Positions 6,576-13,952 of a stretch of 15,016 nt of DNA are shown piece after piece (position 1 is the first letter of the stretch; every line of letters starts with the position of its first letter). The notes below the pieces were generated by a model, which did not search any database, was not told the DNA's origin, and was given only the letters and a program-made list of their open reading frames with translations. The stretch covers positions 1 through 15,016 of the forward strand of contig CAMLDI010000056.1 of the NCBI GenBank assembly GCA_946478845.1, given 5' to 3'. A program made the position numbers and the translations under genes. This DNA is from an uncultured Paenibacillaceae bacterium. Its GTDB lineage: Bacteria > Bacillota > Bacilli > Aneurinibacillales > Aneurinibacillaceae.

Positions 6576-6604
6576 ATGTTAAGATAATGGTTGAGGTGAA
6601 GGGA

Positions 6605-7639
6605 ATGGATTTGAAGACATTGTCAGGAGATATTCGCGCTGGCCATTTTTCCTCTATATATTTATTTTATGGAAAAGAAGAATATCTTATGGAGGACTAT
6701 ATTAAAGGAATTGAAAAGAAAATTCTTGCTGAAGAAGATCGGGATTTTAATTTCGATGAATATGATTTAAAAGAGACAAGTATCCAGGAAGTTTTAACAA
6801 ATGCAGAAACCTTTCCCTTTATGGCTGAGAAAAGGATTGTATTGGCTACTAATGCTTTTTTTCTAACTTCTGCAAGGGTTTCCTCCGCTGTAGAACATGA
6901 TATAGATAGCTTTATTCGTTATATACATAATCCACCGGAATATACCATATTAATCCTTGTTATCCCTGGAGAAAAACCCGATGAAAGAAAAAAAGTGGTT
7001 AAGGAATTAAAAAAACAGGGAGTTTGTATTGAATTTCTTCCTCTAAGGGAAGGAGATTTAATCAGTTGGATTCAACGTGAAGTAAAGAAAAACAAGGTAT
7101 CTATTGAGCAGGAAGCAGTGTCTTTCCTTTTAAATCTAATCGGGAATGATTTGCGAAGTTTACAGAAGGAACTTAGTAAAATGGCCCTTTATGTTGGCAA
7201 TGGGGGCATGATTACAGGTGGGGTTGTACAATTATTAGCCAGTCGCCATATTGAACAAAATATATTTCAACTAGTTGAGTATGCGGCGCGAAAAGATACG
7301 GAAAAAGCTTTACGTGAATATTACGATCTTTTGCTAAATAAAGAAGAGCCAATTAAAATCCTTGTATTATTGGCAAGACAATTTCGCATCTTATTACAAA
7401 TTAAAATAATGAATGATCGAGGATATGGCCCTCAGCAAATCGCTCAATCTCTTGGGATAAAGCCCTTTGTTTTTAAAAAGGCTTATGATCAAGCACGTTT
7501 TTTTACACAAAAAGAATTAGCGGGAATTCTCACAGATTTAGCGAAGGAAGATTACCGTATCAAAAGTGGACAAGTGGATAAAAATCTAGCTATTGAATTG
7601 TTTATTATGAGCTTAAATACAAGAAGAAGCGACCTTTAG
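6605..7639 (+). CDS. holA: DNA polymerase III delta subunit
   Basis: Clamp-loader subunit (YqeN in Bacillus) that opens the beta sliding clamp as part of the delta/delta-prime/tau complex at the replication fork. 344 residues, the usual family length. The N-terminal AAA-like part contains the conserved SSIYLFYGKEEYLMEDYI segment and DFNFDEYD. The middle has TFPFMAEKRIVL and the LISWIQREVKKN region. The C-terminal helical domain includes NLIGNDLRSLQKELSKMALY and ARQFRILLQIK. I chose ATG 6605 because AGGTGAAGGG (6594-6603) lies just upstream and MDLKTL is a typical family start; an earlier ATG at 6560 lies inside the preceding terminator hairpin. The stop codon lies within the stem of the shared terminator with rpsT. 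It sits next to rpsT as in Bacillus. Confidence 0.93.
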   Translation: MDLKTLSGDIRAGHFSSIYLFYGKEEYLMEDYIKGIEKKILAEEDRDFNFDEYDLKETSIQEVLTNAETFPFMAEKRIVLATNAFFLTSARVSSAVEHDIDSFIRYIHNPPEYTILILVIPGEKPDERKKVVKELKKQGVCIEFLPLREGDLISWIQREVKKNKVSIEQEAVSFLLNLIGNDLRSLQKELSKMALYVGNGGMITGGVVQLLASRHIEQNIFQLVEYAARKDTEKALREYYDLLLNKEEPIKILVLLARQFRILLQIKIMNDRGYGPQQIAQSLGIKPFVFKKAYDQARFFTQKELAGILTDLAKEDYRIKSGQVDKNLAIELFIMSLNTRRSDL

Positions 7640-7657
7640 AAAAAGGTCGCTTCTTCT
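7622..7657. terminator. Bidirectional terminator between holA and rpsT
   Basis: A 16-bp perfect stem (7622-7637 with 7642-7657) and a 4-base AGAA loop sit between the convergent genes. The holA stop codon TAG (7637-7639) lies at the top of the stem. The T-rich 3' arm serves the plus strand. The A-rich 5' arm reads as a T-rich strand for rpsT transcripts coming from the other side. Confidence 0.85.
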
Positions 7658-7665
7658 ATATATTC

Positions 7666-7932
7666 TTAGGCGCTCAAGCCATTCACTTTTTGTGCAAGAC
7701 GTGATTTTTTACGAGCAGCTGCATTTTTATGAATTAAACCTTTAGTTACAGCTTTATCTAAACGTTTGCTAGCTTCTTGAAGAGCTGCTTTGGCTGTTTC
7801 AACATCGTTATTAGCAATAGCTACATCCACTCTCTTTACAGCTGTACGAAGAGCTGATTTTTGAGCGATACGATGTGCACGGCGTTTTTCGATTGTTTTA
7901 GTACGTTTGATAGCAGATTTAATATTAGGCAT
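7666..7932 (-). CDS. rpsT: 30S ribosomal protein S20
   Basis: 88-residue, Lys/Arg/Ala-rich helical protein that binds 16S rRNA early in 30S assembly. It begins [20 protein letters not shown] and has the conserved [10 protein letters not shown] and [16 protein letters not shown] segments. I chose the ATG at 7932 because a strong ribosome binding site, AAGGAGGTG (7939-7947, minus strand), lies 6 bases upstream; an in-frame extension to 8010 would run through the promoter. It is transcribed alone on the minus strand, diverging from gpr and converging on holA. This opposite orientation in the holA-gpr interval is the same as I remember for Bacillus. Confidence 0.96.
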   Translation of the reverse strand: MPNIKSAIKRTKTIEKRRAHRIAQKSALRTAVKRVDVAIANNDVETAKAALQEASKRLDKAVTKGLIHKNAAARKKSRLAQKVNGLSA

Positions 7933-7981
7933 AAGATTCACCTCCTTGGTGTATCCAAAAACTAATGATACAACAAATGGA

Positions 7982-8010
7982 ATTGTAACATGTAGCCCAA
8001 TTGATTGCAA
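7982..8010 (-). promoter_or_regulatory. Sigma-A promoter of rpsT
   Basis: On the minus strand TTGCAA (8005-8010) and TACAAT (7982-7987) are separated by exactly 17 bp, matching the consensus at 4 of 6 and 5 of 6 positions. The start would be near 7975, giving a leader of about 43 bases that contains the ribosome binding site at 7939-7947. Confidence 0.65.
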
Positions 8011-8026
8011 GGTAAAATTGTATAAT
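7998..8026 (+). promoter_or_regulatory. Candidate -10 element for gpr
   Basis: A perfect TATAAT lies at 8021-8026, about 40 bases before the gpr start, but the hexamer 17 bases upstream (CAATTG, 7998-8003) is a poor -35. Family knowledge would predict a sigma-F/sigma-G promoter for gpr; I see no convincing match to the sigma-G pattern. The region overlaps the rpsT -35 on the other strand. Confidence 0.3.
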
Positions 8027-8067
8027 TTTATTTATCCGTGGAAAGCATGGAAAGGAGGTGACCAATT

Positions 8068-9180
8068 ATGAATCCAAATTTGGATTTAAGTCAATTTAGT
8101 GTGAGGACAGATTTAGCTGTTGAAGCAAGAGAAATTGTCTCTGAAAAAAGCGGAGTAAAGGAAATTCCAGGCGTTAAATTTGAAACAGAAGATGACAATG
8201 GGATAATGGTTTCTCGGGTTGAGGTTTTGAATATGGAGGGGGCCGAAATCATTGGTAAGCTTCCTGGAAAATATCTTACCTTTGAAATCCCAGGATTGCG
8301 TCGCCAGGATTCAGAATTGCAGAATAGAGTGGCTGCTCGTTTTGCTAAAGAATTCCATGCTTTTCTTGAACAGCTTGGGCTTAACAAAAAAGCTAGTGCT
8401 CTTGTTGTTGGATTAGGAAATTGGAATGTAACCGCCGATGCCATTGGGCCAATCGTCGTTGAGAATCTATTAGTAACTCGCCATTTATTTAAATTAATGC
8501 CAGATGAAGTGGATGAAGGATATCGTTCTGTTAGTGCTATTTCTCCCGGGGTATTAGGGATTACAGGGATGGAAACTAGTGAAATTGTATTAGGGATCGT
8601 CCAACAAACAAAACCTGATTTTGTTATTGCTATTGATGCTTTAGCTTCCCGTGCCCTGGAGAGGGTAAATACTACGATTCAGATATCTGATACAGGCATC
8701 AGTCCTGGGTCAGGGATTGGGAATAAAAGGAAGCCACTTAACAAAGAAACATTGGGAATTCCGGTAATCGCGGTAGGGATTCCTACAGTAGTAGATGCAG
8801 CTACCATTGTACATGATGCCATAAATTATTTATTAGCTTATTTAGGGCGACAGGTTAAAGAAACACGGAATCCAAAGCCGTCTTCTCGCTTAATTCCAGC
8901 AAATATGAATTTGCCAGGCAAAATAAAAAAATATACGGAGGAAGATTTGCCTGAACCACAGGAACAAAAGATGATCCTTGGATTAGTAGGCGAATTAAGT
9001 GCAGATCAGAAAAGAAAATTGATTGGAGAAGTGTTAGCGCCTCTGGGTCATAATTTAATTGTGACCCCTAAAGAAGTGGATGATTATGTTGAAGATATTG
9101 CTAATGTTGTAGCAAATGGATTAAATGCTGCACTCCACTCTTCTGTCAATATGAAAAATGTCTCGGCTTATACACATTAG
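8068..9180 (+). CDS. gpr: Germination protease GPR (peptidase family A25)
   Basis: 370-residue spore protease, stored as a zymogen, that starts degradation of small acid-soluble spore proteins during germination. The N-terminus contains RTDLAVE, which resembles the substrate cleavage site. Autoprocessing after D15 would remove 15 residues, as described for the Bacillus megaterium enzyme. Two aspartates match the family's proposed catalytic pair in motif and spacing: D124 in [14 protein letters not shown] and D190 in IDALASR, 66 residues apart, like D127 and D193 of B. megaterium [14 protein letters not shown] and [15 protein letters not shown] are also conserved. The start ATG 8068 has an unusually complete Shine-Dalgarno, AAAGGAGGTGA (8050-8060). 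It is closed by its own terminator. It implies that the organism makes endospores with alpha/beta-type SASPs. Confidence 0.96.
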   Translation: MNPNLDLSQFSVRTDLAVEAREIVSEKSGVKEIPGVKFETEDDNGIMVSRVEVLNMEGAEIIGKLPGKYLTFEIPGLRRQDSELQNRVAARFAKEFHAFLEQLGLNKKASALVVGLGNWNVTADAIGPIVVENLLVTRHLFKLMPDEVDEGYRSVSAISPGVLGITGMETSEIVLGIVQQTKPDFVIAIDALASRALERVNTTIQISDTGISPGSGIGNKRKPLNKETLGIPVIAVGIPTVVDAATIVHDAINYLLAYLGRQVKETRNPKPSSRLIPANMNLPGKIKKYTEEDLPEPQEQKMILGLVGELSADQKRKLIGEVLAPLGHNLIVTPKEVDDYVEDIANVVANGLNAALHSSVNMKNVSAYTH

Positions 9181-9210
9181 GGCCCTGGGCCAATGGGCCC
9201 TTCTTTTTGT
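9179..9210 (+). terminator. Intrinsic terminator after gpr
   Basis: AGGGCCC (9179-9185) pairs with GGGCCCT (9195-9201) around a 9-base loop and is followed by TTCTTTTTGT. The hairpin overlaps the gpr stop codon. A second GGGCC in the loop allows a competing fold, but the main GC-rich stem plus T tract is clear. Confidence 0.85.
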
Positions 9211-9238
9211 TCTAATTCTATGGGTAATTTCATAGATT
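9211..9238 (+). promoter_or_regulatory. Candidate sigma-E promoter for spoIIP
   Basis: TCTAATT (9211-9217) and CATAGATT (9231-9238), 13 bp apart, resemble the mother-cell sigma-E elements KMATATT and CATACAAT (5 of 7 and 6 of 8 matches). spoIIP is a known sigma-E gene in Bacillus. The start would be near 9245. Confidence 0.4.
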
Positions 9239-9292
9239 ACTAGAGAAATGGACAAATCCTCGAATACCCGCGAGAAAGGATGGGACCAAAGG

Positions 9293-10462
9293 GTGCAGGG
9301 TAAAAATCGAAGCATGGTTATCTCTTTAAATGGCGCTTTCGTCCAACGAAGTTTTGTGCTCCTTTCCCTTGGAACAGCACTTATACTGATTTTGGTTGGT
9401 TTGTTATTTATCACCAATGTCGGTACAGTGATTTCATCGCAAAATATTAGAAAGATGACAGTATCCCTTTCAGATCAGATGATATCCCATGCATTGGCTC
9501 AGGAAATCCCCTATCTATCTGCTAAAGAAGGGGAAAACAATAATATCTCTTTTACAAAGATTGCCTTTAATCTTGTGACAGGGATTGATCCACAAGATCC
9601 CCGTACTCTATTAGGTCAAGAATTGCCAGGTTTTTCTTTGTTCGATACGAATGTTTTAGTAGCAGGAAAAGATGTGGGAATAGGGGATCTTCCTGTGGAA
9701 ACTACACCTCCCGAGGAAGCGTTACGAAATCAACCTGTAGACTCTGTTGTAAAAGCAGAAACTCCGGCAGAAGAGACCTTTAATACAAATGGGAAAAAGG
9801 TTGTTTTTATTTATAATACCCATAATCGTGAATCATGGATTAGTGAAGTACCAGAAGCGAAAAAAAATGTGGATCTTGCTTTCCATCCAACGAAAAACAT
9901 GACTTTGGTTAGTGAGCATTTTGCCCAAGGGTTGGAAAAAAACGGAATAGGTGCACAGGTTAGCAAGGTGGATATTTTTTCTAAATTGCAACAAAAAAAA
10001 TTATCTTATAGCCTATCTTATTCTGAATCCATGAAAACAGTAAAAGAAGTGATGGCAAGAAATAAAGATTTAACCTATTTTGTAGATATTCATCGGGATT
10101 CATTGCCTAGAAAGAATACAACCATCAATATAAATGGGGTAGATTATGCCAGAGTTTACTTTATTATTGGCATGCGAAATAAAAATTGGACGAAAAATGA
10201 ACAATTTGCTTTGCAAATTCACAATGAATTGAAGAAGAAGTTACCGGGGCTTTCTAAGGGCATTTATGGAAAAAATAGTGGAAATGCGGAATATAACCAA
10301 TCTGTTTCTCCTAACTCGATCTTGATTGAAATTGGGGGTCCGGAAAATACATTAGAAGAATGTAAAAGAACGGCGGATGTTTTATCGGAAGTTTTTTCAA
10401 AAGTTTTTTGGGAAGCAGAAAAAGTGAATGGGAATAAGCCAGGAGATATGAAGCGTTCTTAA
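9293..10462 (+). CDS. spoIIP: Stage II sporulation protein P, engulfment peptidoglycan hydrolase
   Basis: Mother-cell membrane enzyme of the SpoIID-SpoIIM-SpoIIP engulfment complex. The family has amidase and endopeptidase activity on septal peptidoglycan. From GTG 9293 it is 389 residues: a short cytoplasmic basic N-terminus, one membrane helix (about 20-43), a stalk region with AFNLVTGIDPQDPRTLLGQELPG, and the catalytic domain (about 160 to the end). Conserved motifs are THNRESW (H177), DIHRD (H267) and SPNSILIEIGGPENTLEE (E346); these His and Glu residues are candidate zinc ligands. The start is uncertain. ATG 9248 adds 15 residues but has no ribosome binding site and lies at the predicted transcript start. 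GTG 9293 has AAAGGATGG upstream (9275-9283) and gives an N-terminus similar to Bacillus SpoIIP. The gene follows gpr as in Bacillus. Confidence 0.93.
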   Translation: MQGKNRSMVISLNGAFVQRSFVLLSLGTALILILVGLLFITNVGTVISSQNIRKMTVSLSDQMISHALAQEIPYLSAKEGENNNISFTKIAFNLVTGIDPQDPRTLLGQELPGFSLFDTNVLVAGKDVGIGDLPVETTPPEEALRNQPVDSVVKAETPAEETFNTNGKKVVFIYNTHNRESWISEVPEAKKNVDLAFHPTKNMTLVSEHFAQGLEKNGIGAQVSKVDIFSKLQQKKLSYSLSYSESMKTVKEVMARNKDLTYFVDIHRDSLPRKNTTININGVDYARVYFIIGMRNKNWTKNEQFALQIHNELKKKLPGLSKGIYGKNSGNAEYNQSVSPNSILIEIGGPENTLEECKRTADVLSEVFSKVFWEAEKVNGNKPGDMKRS

Positions 10463-10480
10463 GGATGGAGGAAGGAGAAC

Positions 10481-10798
10481 GTGAAGTTATTTTTCAAATT
10501 TTTAGTATTAACCGGTGTACTTTTTGCCGGGATTCTCTGGGGTATTAATTCAGCGGAAAAAGGAATTCAATCTATTCAGGGAACAGCCAGTAATAGTAAT
10601 CAAAATAATTTTAAAATTACAAGCATTGAAGGAGAAAAGGTAGAAATAGCCGTTCTTGGGAAACCAACGACTCAGGAATCGTTGCTGAAGGTGAATAAAG
10701 AAACCAGAAACTGGCTTAGTTCCTTTGGCAATGGGTTAAGGAATACACTTGTATCAATTACCAGGGCAAGTTATCTTTGGGTCGTAAAACAATTGTAA
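10481..10798 (+). CDS. yqxA: YqxA-like protein (DUF3679), small membrane protein
   Basis: 105-residue protein of unknown function. An N-terminal hydrophobic helix or uncleaved signal (about 3-23, LFFKFLVLTGVLFAGILWG) precedes a polar region that should lie outside the membrane. The pattern of a hydrophobic segment, then Gly-x-x-x-Ala-x-x-Gly and a short low-complexity stretch, and the position between spoIIP and lepA fit the YqxA family of Bacilli. The sequence itself is weakly conserved, so position carries much of the call. The start is GTG 10481 with GGAGGAAGGAG at 10465-10475. It is 18 bases after spoIIP and surely on the same transcript, so expression in the sporulating mother cell is likely. 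The stop codon overlaps the -35 of the candidate lepA promoter. Confidence 0.7.
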   Translation: MKLFFKFLVLTGVLFAGILWGINSAEKGIQSIQGTASNSNQNNFKITSIEGEKVEIAVLGKPTTQESLLKVNKETRNWLSSFGNGLRNTLVSITRASYLWVVKQL

Positions 10799-10821
10799 AG
10801 GAACTCCCGGGATGGTAAAAT
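10793..10821 (+). promoter_or_regulatory. Candidate sigma-A promoter for lepA
   Basis: TTGTAA (10793-10798) and TAAAAT (10816-10821) are 17 bp apart (4 of 6 and 5 of 6 consensus matches). The start would be near 10828, giving a leader of about 32 bases with the lepA ribosome binding site. It would uncouple vegetative lepA expression from the sporulation genes upstream. Confidence 0.5.
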
Positions 10822-10850
10822 AAAATCTAATGCATTTTTCCTCTCGGGAG
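10804..10850 (+). promoter_or_regulatory. Inverted repeat that can hide the lepA ribosome binding site
   Basis: CTCCCGGGA (10804-10812) can pair with TCTCGGGAG (10842-10850), 9 bp with one G-U and a 29-base loop. The 3' arm covers most of the lepA Shine-Dalgarno (GGGAGG, 10846-10851). Only transcripts coming through from yqxA contain the 5' arm; those from the candidate promoter at 10793-10821 would not. Confidence 0.4.
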
Positions 10851-10859
10851 GTTAATTTA

Positions 10860-12677
10860 ATGGATCGTAGAAAGAGACAAGAAAGAATTCGTAACTTTTC
10901 AATTATTGCCCATATTGACCATGGCAAATCCACATTAGCAGATCGGATTTTAGAATTTACAGGTGCCTTAAGTGAGAGGGAACGTGAAGACCAATTTCTT
11001 GACCAAATGGATCTAGAAAAAGAACGTGGGATTACTATCAAGCTAAACGCTGTTCAATTGAAATATAAGGCTAAGGATGGAGAAGAGTACATTCTTCATC
11101 TTATTGATACCCCAGGGCATGTTGATTTTACCTATGAAGTTTCCCGGAGTCTGGCTGCCTGTGAAGGGGCTTTATTAGTTGTTGATGCTGCTCAGGGAAT
11201 TGAGGCACAAACCTTAGCAAATGTGTACTTGGCTTTAGATAATAACCTGGAAATCATTCCTGTTATTAATAAAATTGATCTTCCAAGTGCTGAGCCTGAA
11301 AGAGTGAAACAGGAAATTGAGGATGTCATTGGTTTAGATGCCAGTGAGGCAGTATTAGCTTCAGCGAAAGCGGGAATTGGCATTGAAGAAATTTTGGAAC
11401 AAATTGTAGAAAAAGTTCCTGCTCCTACAGGAGGCCCTGATGAACCTTTAAAAGCCTTAATTTTTGACTCCTATTATGATTCCTATCGGGGTGTTATCGC
11501 TTTTGTCCGTGTGGTAGATGGCACAGTGAAAAAAGGGAATAAAATTAAAATGATGTCTACAGGGAAAGTTTTCGAGGTTACTGAAGTGGGTACCCATGCT
11601 CCTTTCGCCAAACAGGTTGAGGAATTAACAGTTGGTGATGTAGGGTACATTGCTGCTAGTATTAAAACTGTGAAAGATACACAGGTAGGGGATACGATTA
11701 CACTGGCAGACAATTCAGCGACGGAAGTTCTGCCTGGATATCGCAAAGTAAATCCTATGGTATTCAGTGGAATGTACCCTGTAGATTCTAGTGAATATAA
11801 CGATCTTCGAGACGCTTTAGAAAAATTGCAATTGAATGATGCGTCCTTACAATTTGAGCCGGAAACCTCACAGGCATTAGGATTTGGTTTTCGTTGTGGA
11901 TTCCTGGGAATGCTTCATATGGAAATTATCCAGGAACGAATTGAAAGGGAATTTAATATTGCTTTAATTACAACAGCCCCCAGCGTTATTTATAAAGTAA
12001 ACATGACAAATGGGGAAATAATAGAAATAGAAAACCCTTCGAAACTGCCCGACCCACAAAAGATTGATTCCATTGAAGAGCCTTATGTAACAGCGACAAT
12101 TATGGTTCCGAAAGATTTCGTTGGGGCGATTATGGAATTGTGCCAGTTAAAACGGGGGGAATTCTTAGATATGCAATATATCGATGAAACCCGGGTACAA
12201 ATTAAATATGATATTCCTTTAGCGGAAGTTGTATTTGACTTTTTCGATCAGTTAAAATCAAATACTAAAGGGTATGCTTCTTTTGATTATGAGTTATCAG
12301 GGTATAAGAAGTCTAAATTGGTGAAGATGGATATTCTCTTAAATGGAGAGATGGTGGATGCCCTTTCCTTTATCGTTCATCGGGAAAGTGCCTATAATCG
12401 AGGACGAGTTCTTTGTGAGAAATTAAAAGAATTAATTCCGCGGCAAATGTTTGAAATACCCATTCAAGCTACCATCGGCAATAAAGTCGTTGCCAGAGAA
12501 ACCATAAAAGCTATGCGGAAAAACGTACTGGCGAAATGCTATGGTGGGGATATTTCTCGTAAGCGGAAGTTGCTTGAGAAGCAAAAAGAAGGGAAAAAGC
12601 GGATGAAATCCGTTGGTAGTGTAGAAGTCCCTCAAGAGGCATTTATGGCCGTTCTGAAGATGGATAATAATAAATAA
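10860..12677 (+). CDS. lepA: Elongation factor 4 (LepA), ribosome-associated GTPase
   Basis: Translational GTPase that acts on ribosomes, reported to aid 30S biogenesis, initiation and back-translocation. 605 residues, the normal length. The GTP-binding domain has the P-loop AHIDHGKS (17-24), a switch I region with RGITIK, DTPGH (83-87), NKID (137-140) and SAKAG. Domain II follows ([20 protein letters not shown]), then the EF-G-like domains with [14 protein letters not shown]. The LepA-specific C-terminal domain contains [25 protein letters not shown] chose ATG 10860, with CGGGAGGT at 10845-10852, over an in-frame ATG at 10830 that would sit at the predicted transcript start. It is followed by its own terminator. 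The order spoIIP-yqxA-lepA-hemW matches Bacillus. Confidence 0.97.
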   Translation: MDRRKRQERIRNFSIIAHIDHGKSTLADRILEFTGALSEREREDQFLDQMDLEKERGITIKLNAVQLKYKAKDGEEYILHLIDTPGHVDFTYEVSRSLAACEGALLVVDAAQGIEAQTLANVYLALDNNLEIIPVINKIDLPSAEPERVKQEIEDVIGLDASEAVLASAKAGIGIEEILEQIVEKVPAPTGGPDEPLKALIFDSYYDSYRGVIAFVRVVDGTVKKGNKIKMMSTGKVFEVTEVGTHAPFAKQVEELTVGDVGYIAASIKTVKDTQVGDTITLADNSATEVLPGYRKVNPMVFSGMYPVDSSEYNDLRDALEKLQLNDASLQFEPETSQALGFGFRCGFLGMLHMEIIQERIEREFNIALITTAPSVIYKVNMTNGEIIEIENPSKLPDPQKIDSIEEPYVTATIMVPKDFVGAIMELCQLKRGEFLDMQYIDETRVQIKYDIPLAEVVFDFFDQLKSNTKGYASFDYELSGYKKSKLVKMDILLNGEMVDALSFIVHRESAYNRGRVLCEKLKELIPRQMFEIPIQATIGNKVVARETIKAMRKNVLAKCYGGDISRKRKLLEKQKEGKKRMKSVGSVEVPQEAFMAVLKMDNNK

Positions 12678-12684
12678 ATGATAA

Positions 12685-12713
12685 GAAAAGGCGGGAGTAT
12701 ACCCCGCCTTTTC
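12685..12713 (+). terminator. Intrinsic terminator after lepA
   Basis: GAAAAGGCGGG (12685-12695) pairs perfectly with CCCGCCTTTTC (12703-12713) around a 7-base loop; the A-tract/T-tract base gives a U-rich end on the plus strand. It lies in the 58-bp gap before hemW, so hemW relies on readthrough or on a promoter that I cannot see. Confidence 0.8.
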
Positions 12714-12735
12714 CTAATAGTTAGGTGAAGTAAAG

Positions 12736-13866
12736 GTGGCTAATGCAGTATACATACATATCCCTTTTTGCGCCAGTCGTTGTTATTATTGCGATTTTCA
12801 TACCTATGTTACAAGGGAACCTGAAATAGTGTGGAATTATTTACAGGCCTTAGAAAAAGAAATAGTGAGGCACTCCTTTGATAACATTCATACAATTTAT
12901 GTAGGCGGAGGTACGCCCACATTTCTTGATGTTAAACAGATGGACTTTTTGCTAGGCATCATCGACAAAGCATTTCCAAATAGGCCAACAAATTTGGAAT
13001 TTACCATGGAAGCTAATCCTGGCACCGTAAATATGGAGAAATTACAGCTCATGAAACAGGGGGGCGTTAATCGACTGAGTTATGGTGTCCAATCCTTTCA
13101 TGATGGGTTATTACAGAAAATAGGAAGAAACCATAATCAGAAACAATCCTATTTAGCGATTGAGGAAGCACGGCAGGCCGGGATTGAGAATATTTCCATT
13201 GATTTAATGTTTGGTTTGCCAGGGCAGACAATGGAAATGTTAGAGGAATCTTTAAGGGCAGCTTTTAAATTAATGATACCCCATCTTTCTGTGTATAGCT
13301 TGAAGGTAGAGGAAAATACGGTTTTCTCTAAATGGGAGCGCAAGGGAACTCTTATTCTTCCTGATGAAGATACTGAGTGCATGATGTTTAATCATATTAT
13401 TGAACAGGCTGAACAAGAGGGTTTTCTCTGGTATGAAATTAGCAATTTTGCCCAAAAAGGGTATGAAAGCAAGCATAATCAAGTGTACTGGGAAAATAGA
13501 GAGTACTATGGTTTTGGAGCAGGGGCTCATGGGTATTTAGAGGGAGTCAGATATGCTAATATTGGTTCCACTATGAAATACATCAAAGAAATGAAAGAAA
13601 ATAATTCGGCGATAGAAGATGCACAACCTGTTGATTTCATGCAACAGATGGAAGAATTTATGATCTTAGGGTTACGTATGTTGCGAGGTGTCTCTGCAAG
13701 AGAATTTGCTGAAAGATATGGAAAAAAACTAGAAGATGTCTTCGGTGCAGCCATTGCAAGCTTTGTTGCACAGGGATTACTGGAATGGAAAGGCGAAGGT
13801 CTTTGTCTCACAAAGAATGGACTGTTTTTTGGGAATAATGTTTTTGCTGCCTTTCTCTCTGATTAG
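12736..13866 (+). CDS. hemW: Radical SAM heme chaperone HemW
   Basis: 376-residue radical SAM protein. The [4Fe-4S] cluster motif CxxxCxxC is at C12, C16 and C19 (IHIPFCASRCYYCDF). The extra cysteine that follows in the true coproporphyrinogen dehydrogenase HemN is absent (C19 is followed by Asp-Phe). It is therefore HemW, which binds heme and delivers it to membrane respiratory proteins; many databases still call it oxygen-independent coproporphyrinogen III oxidase. SAM-binding motifs GGGTPTFL, EANPGT and LSYGVQSF, the DLMFGLPGQT strand and the C-terminal HemN_C-like region (EEFMILGLRMLRGVS) are present. The start is GTG 12736 with AGGTGAAG at 12723-12730. hrcA follows, and its promoter begins at the base after the hemW stop codon. 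Confidence 0.94.
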   Translation: MANAVYIHIPFCASRCYYCDFHTYVTREPEIVWNYLQALEKEIVRHSFDNIHTIYVGGGTPTFLDVKQMDFLLGIIDKAFPNRPTNLEFTMEANPGTVNMEKLQLMKQGGVNRLSYGVQSFHDGLLQKIGRNHNQKQSYLAIEEARQAGIENISIDLMFGLPGQTMEMLEESLRAAFKLMIPHLSVYSLKVEENTVFSKWERKGTLILPDEDTECMMFNHIIEQAEQEGFLWYEISNFAQKGYESKHNQVYWENREYYGFGAGAHGYLEGVRYANIGSTMKYIKEMKENNSAIEDAQPVDFMQQMEEFMILGLRMLRGVSAREFAERYGKKLEDVFGAAIASFVAQGLLEWKGEGLCLTKNGLFFGNNVFAAFLSD

Positions 13867-13896
13867 TTGACAAAAACCGATATTGTTTGGTATTTT
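13867..13896 (+). promoter_or_regulatory. Sigma-A promoter of the hrcA heat-shock operon
   Basis: A perfect -35, TTGACA (13867-13872), directly follows the hemW stop codon. The best -10 is TATTTT (13891-13896) at 18 bp spacing, a modest match. Transcription would start near 13903, placing the CIRCE operator just inside the transcript, the typical HrcA arrangement. Confidence 0.65.
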
Positions 13897-13909
13897 TTAA
13901 GTAAGATTT

Positions 13910-13936
13910 TTAGCACTCGTTTTAATTGAGTGCTAA
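13910..13936 (+). promoter_or_regulatory. CIRCE operator (HrcA binding site)
   Basis: Perfect CIRCE inverted repeat: TTAGCACTC (13910-13918), 9-base spacer, GAGTGCTAA (13928-13936), with no mismatch to the consensus. It lies between the promoter and the hrcA ribosome binding site. HrcA binding here represses its own operon; GroEL-dependent activation of HrcA relieves repression on heat shock. Confidence 0.98.
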
Positions 13937-13952
13937 TAACGGGGTGAGCAAC

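Noticed and set aside
6560..6604. N-terminal extension of HolA from ATG 6560
   Set aside because: That ATG lies in the 3' arm of the terminator hairpin, and the later ATG 6605 has a good ribosome binding site and a typical HolA N-terminus.
7933..8010. N-terminal extension of S20 to 8010
   Set aside because: It would run through the ribosome binding site and the rpsT promoter. S20 proteins start with MPNIKSA-like sequence.
13867..13899. Possible weak hairpin with a T tract after hemW (terminator)
   Set aside because: Only a few pairs (ACC with GGT) form and the stretch coincides with the hrcA promoter, so the T run is better read as promoter sequence.
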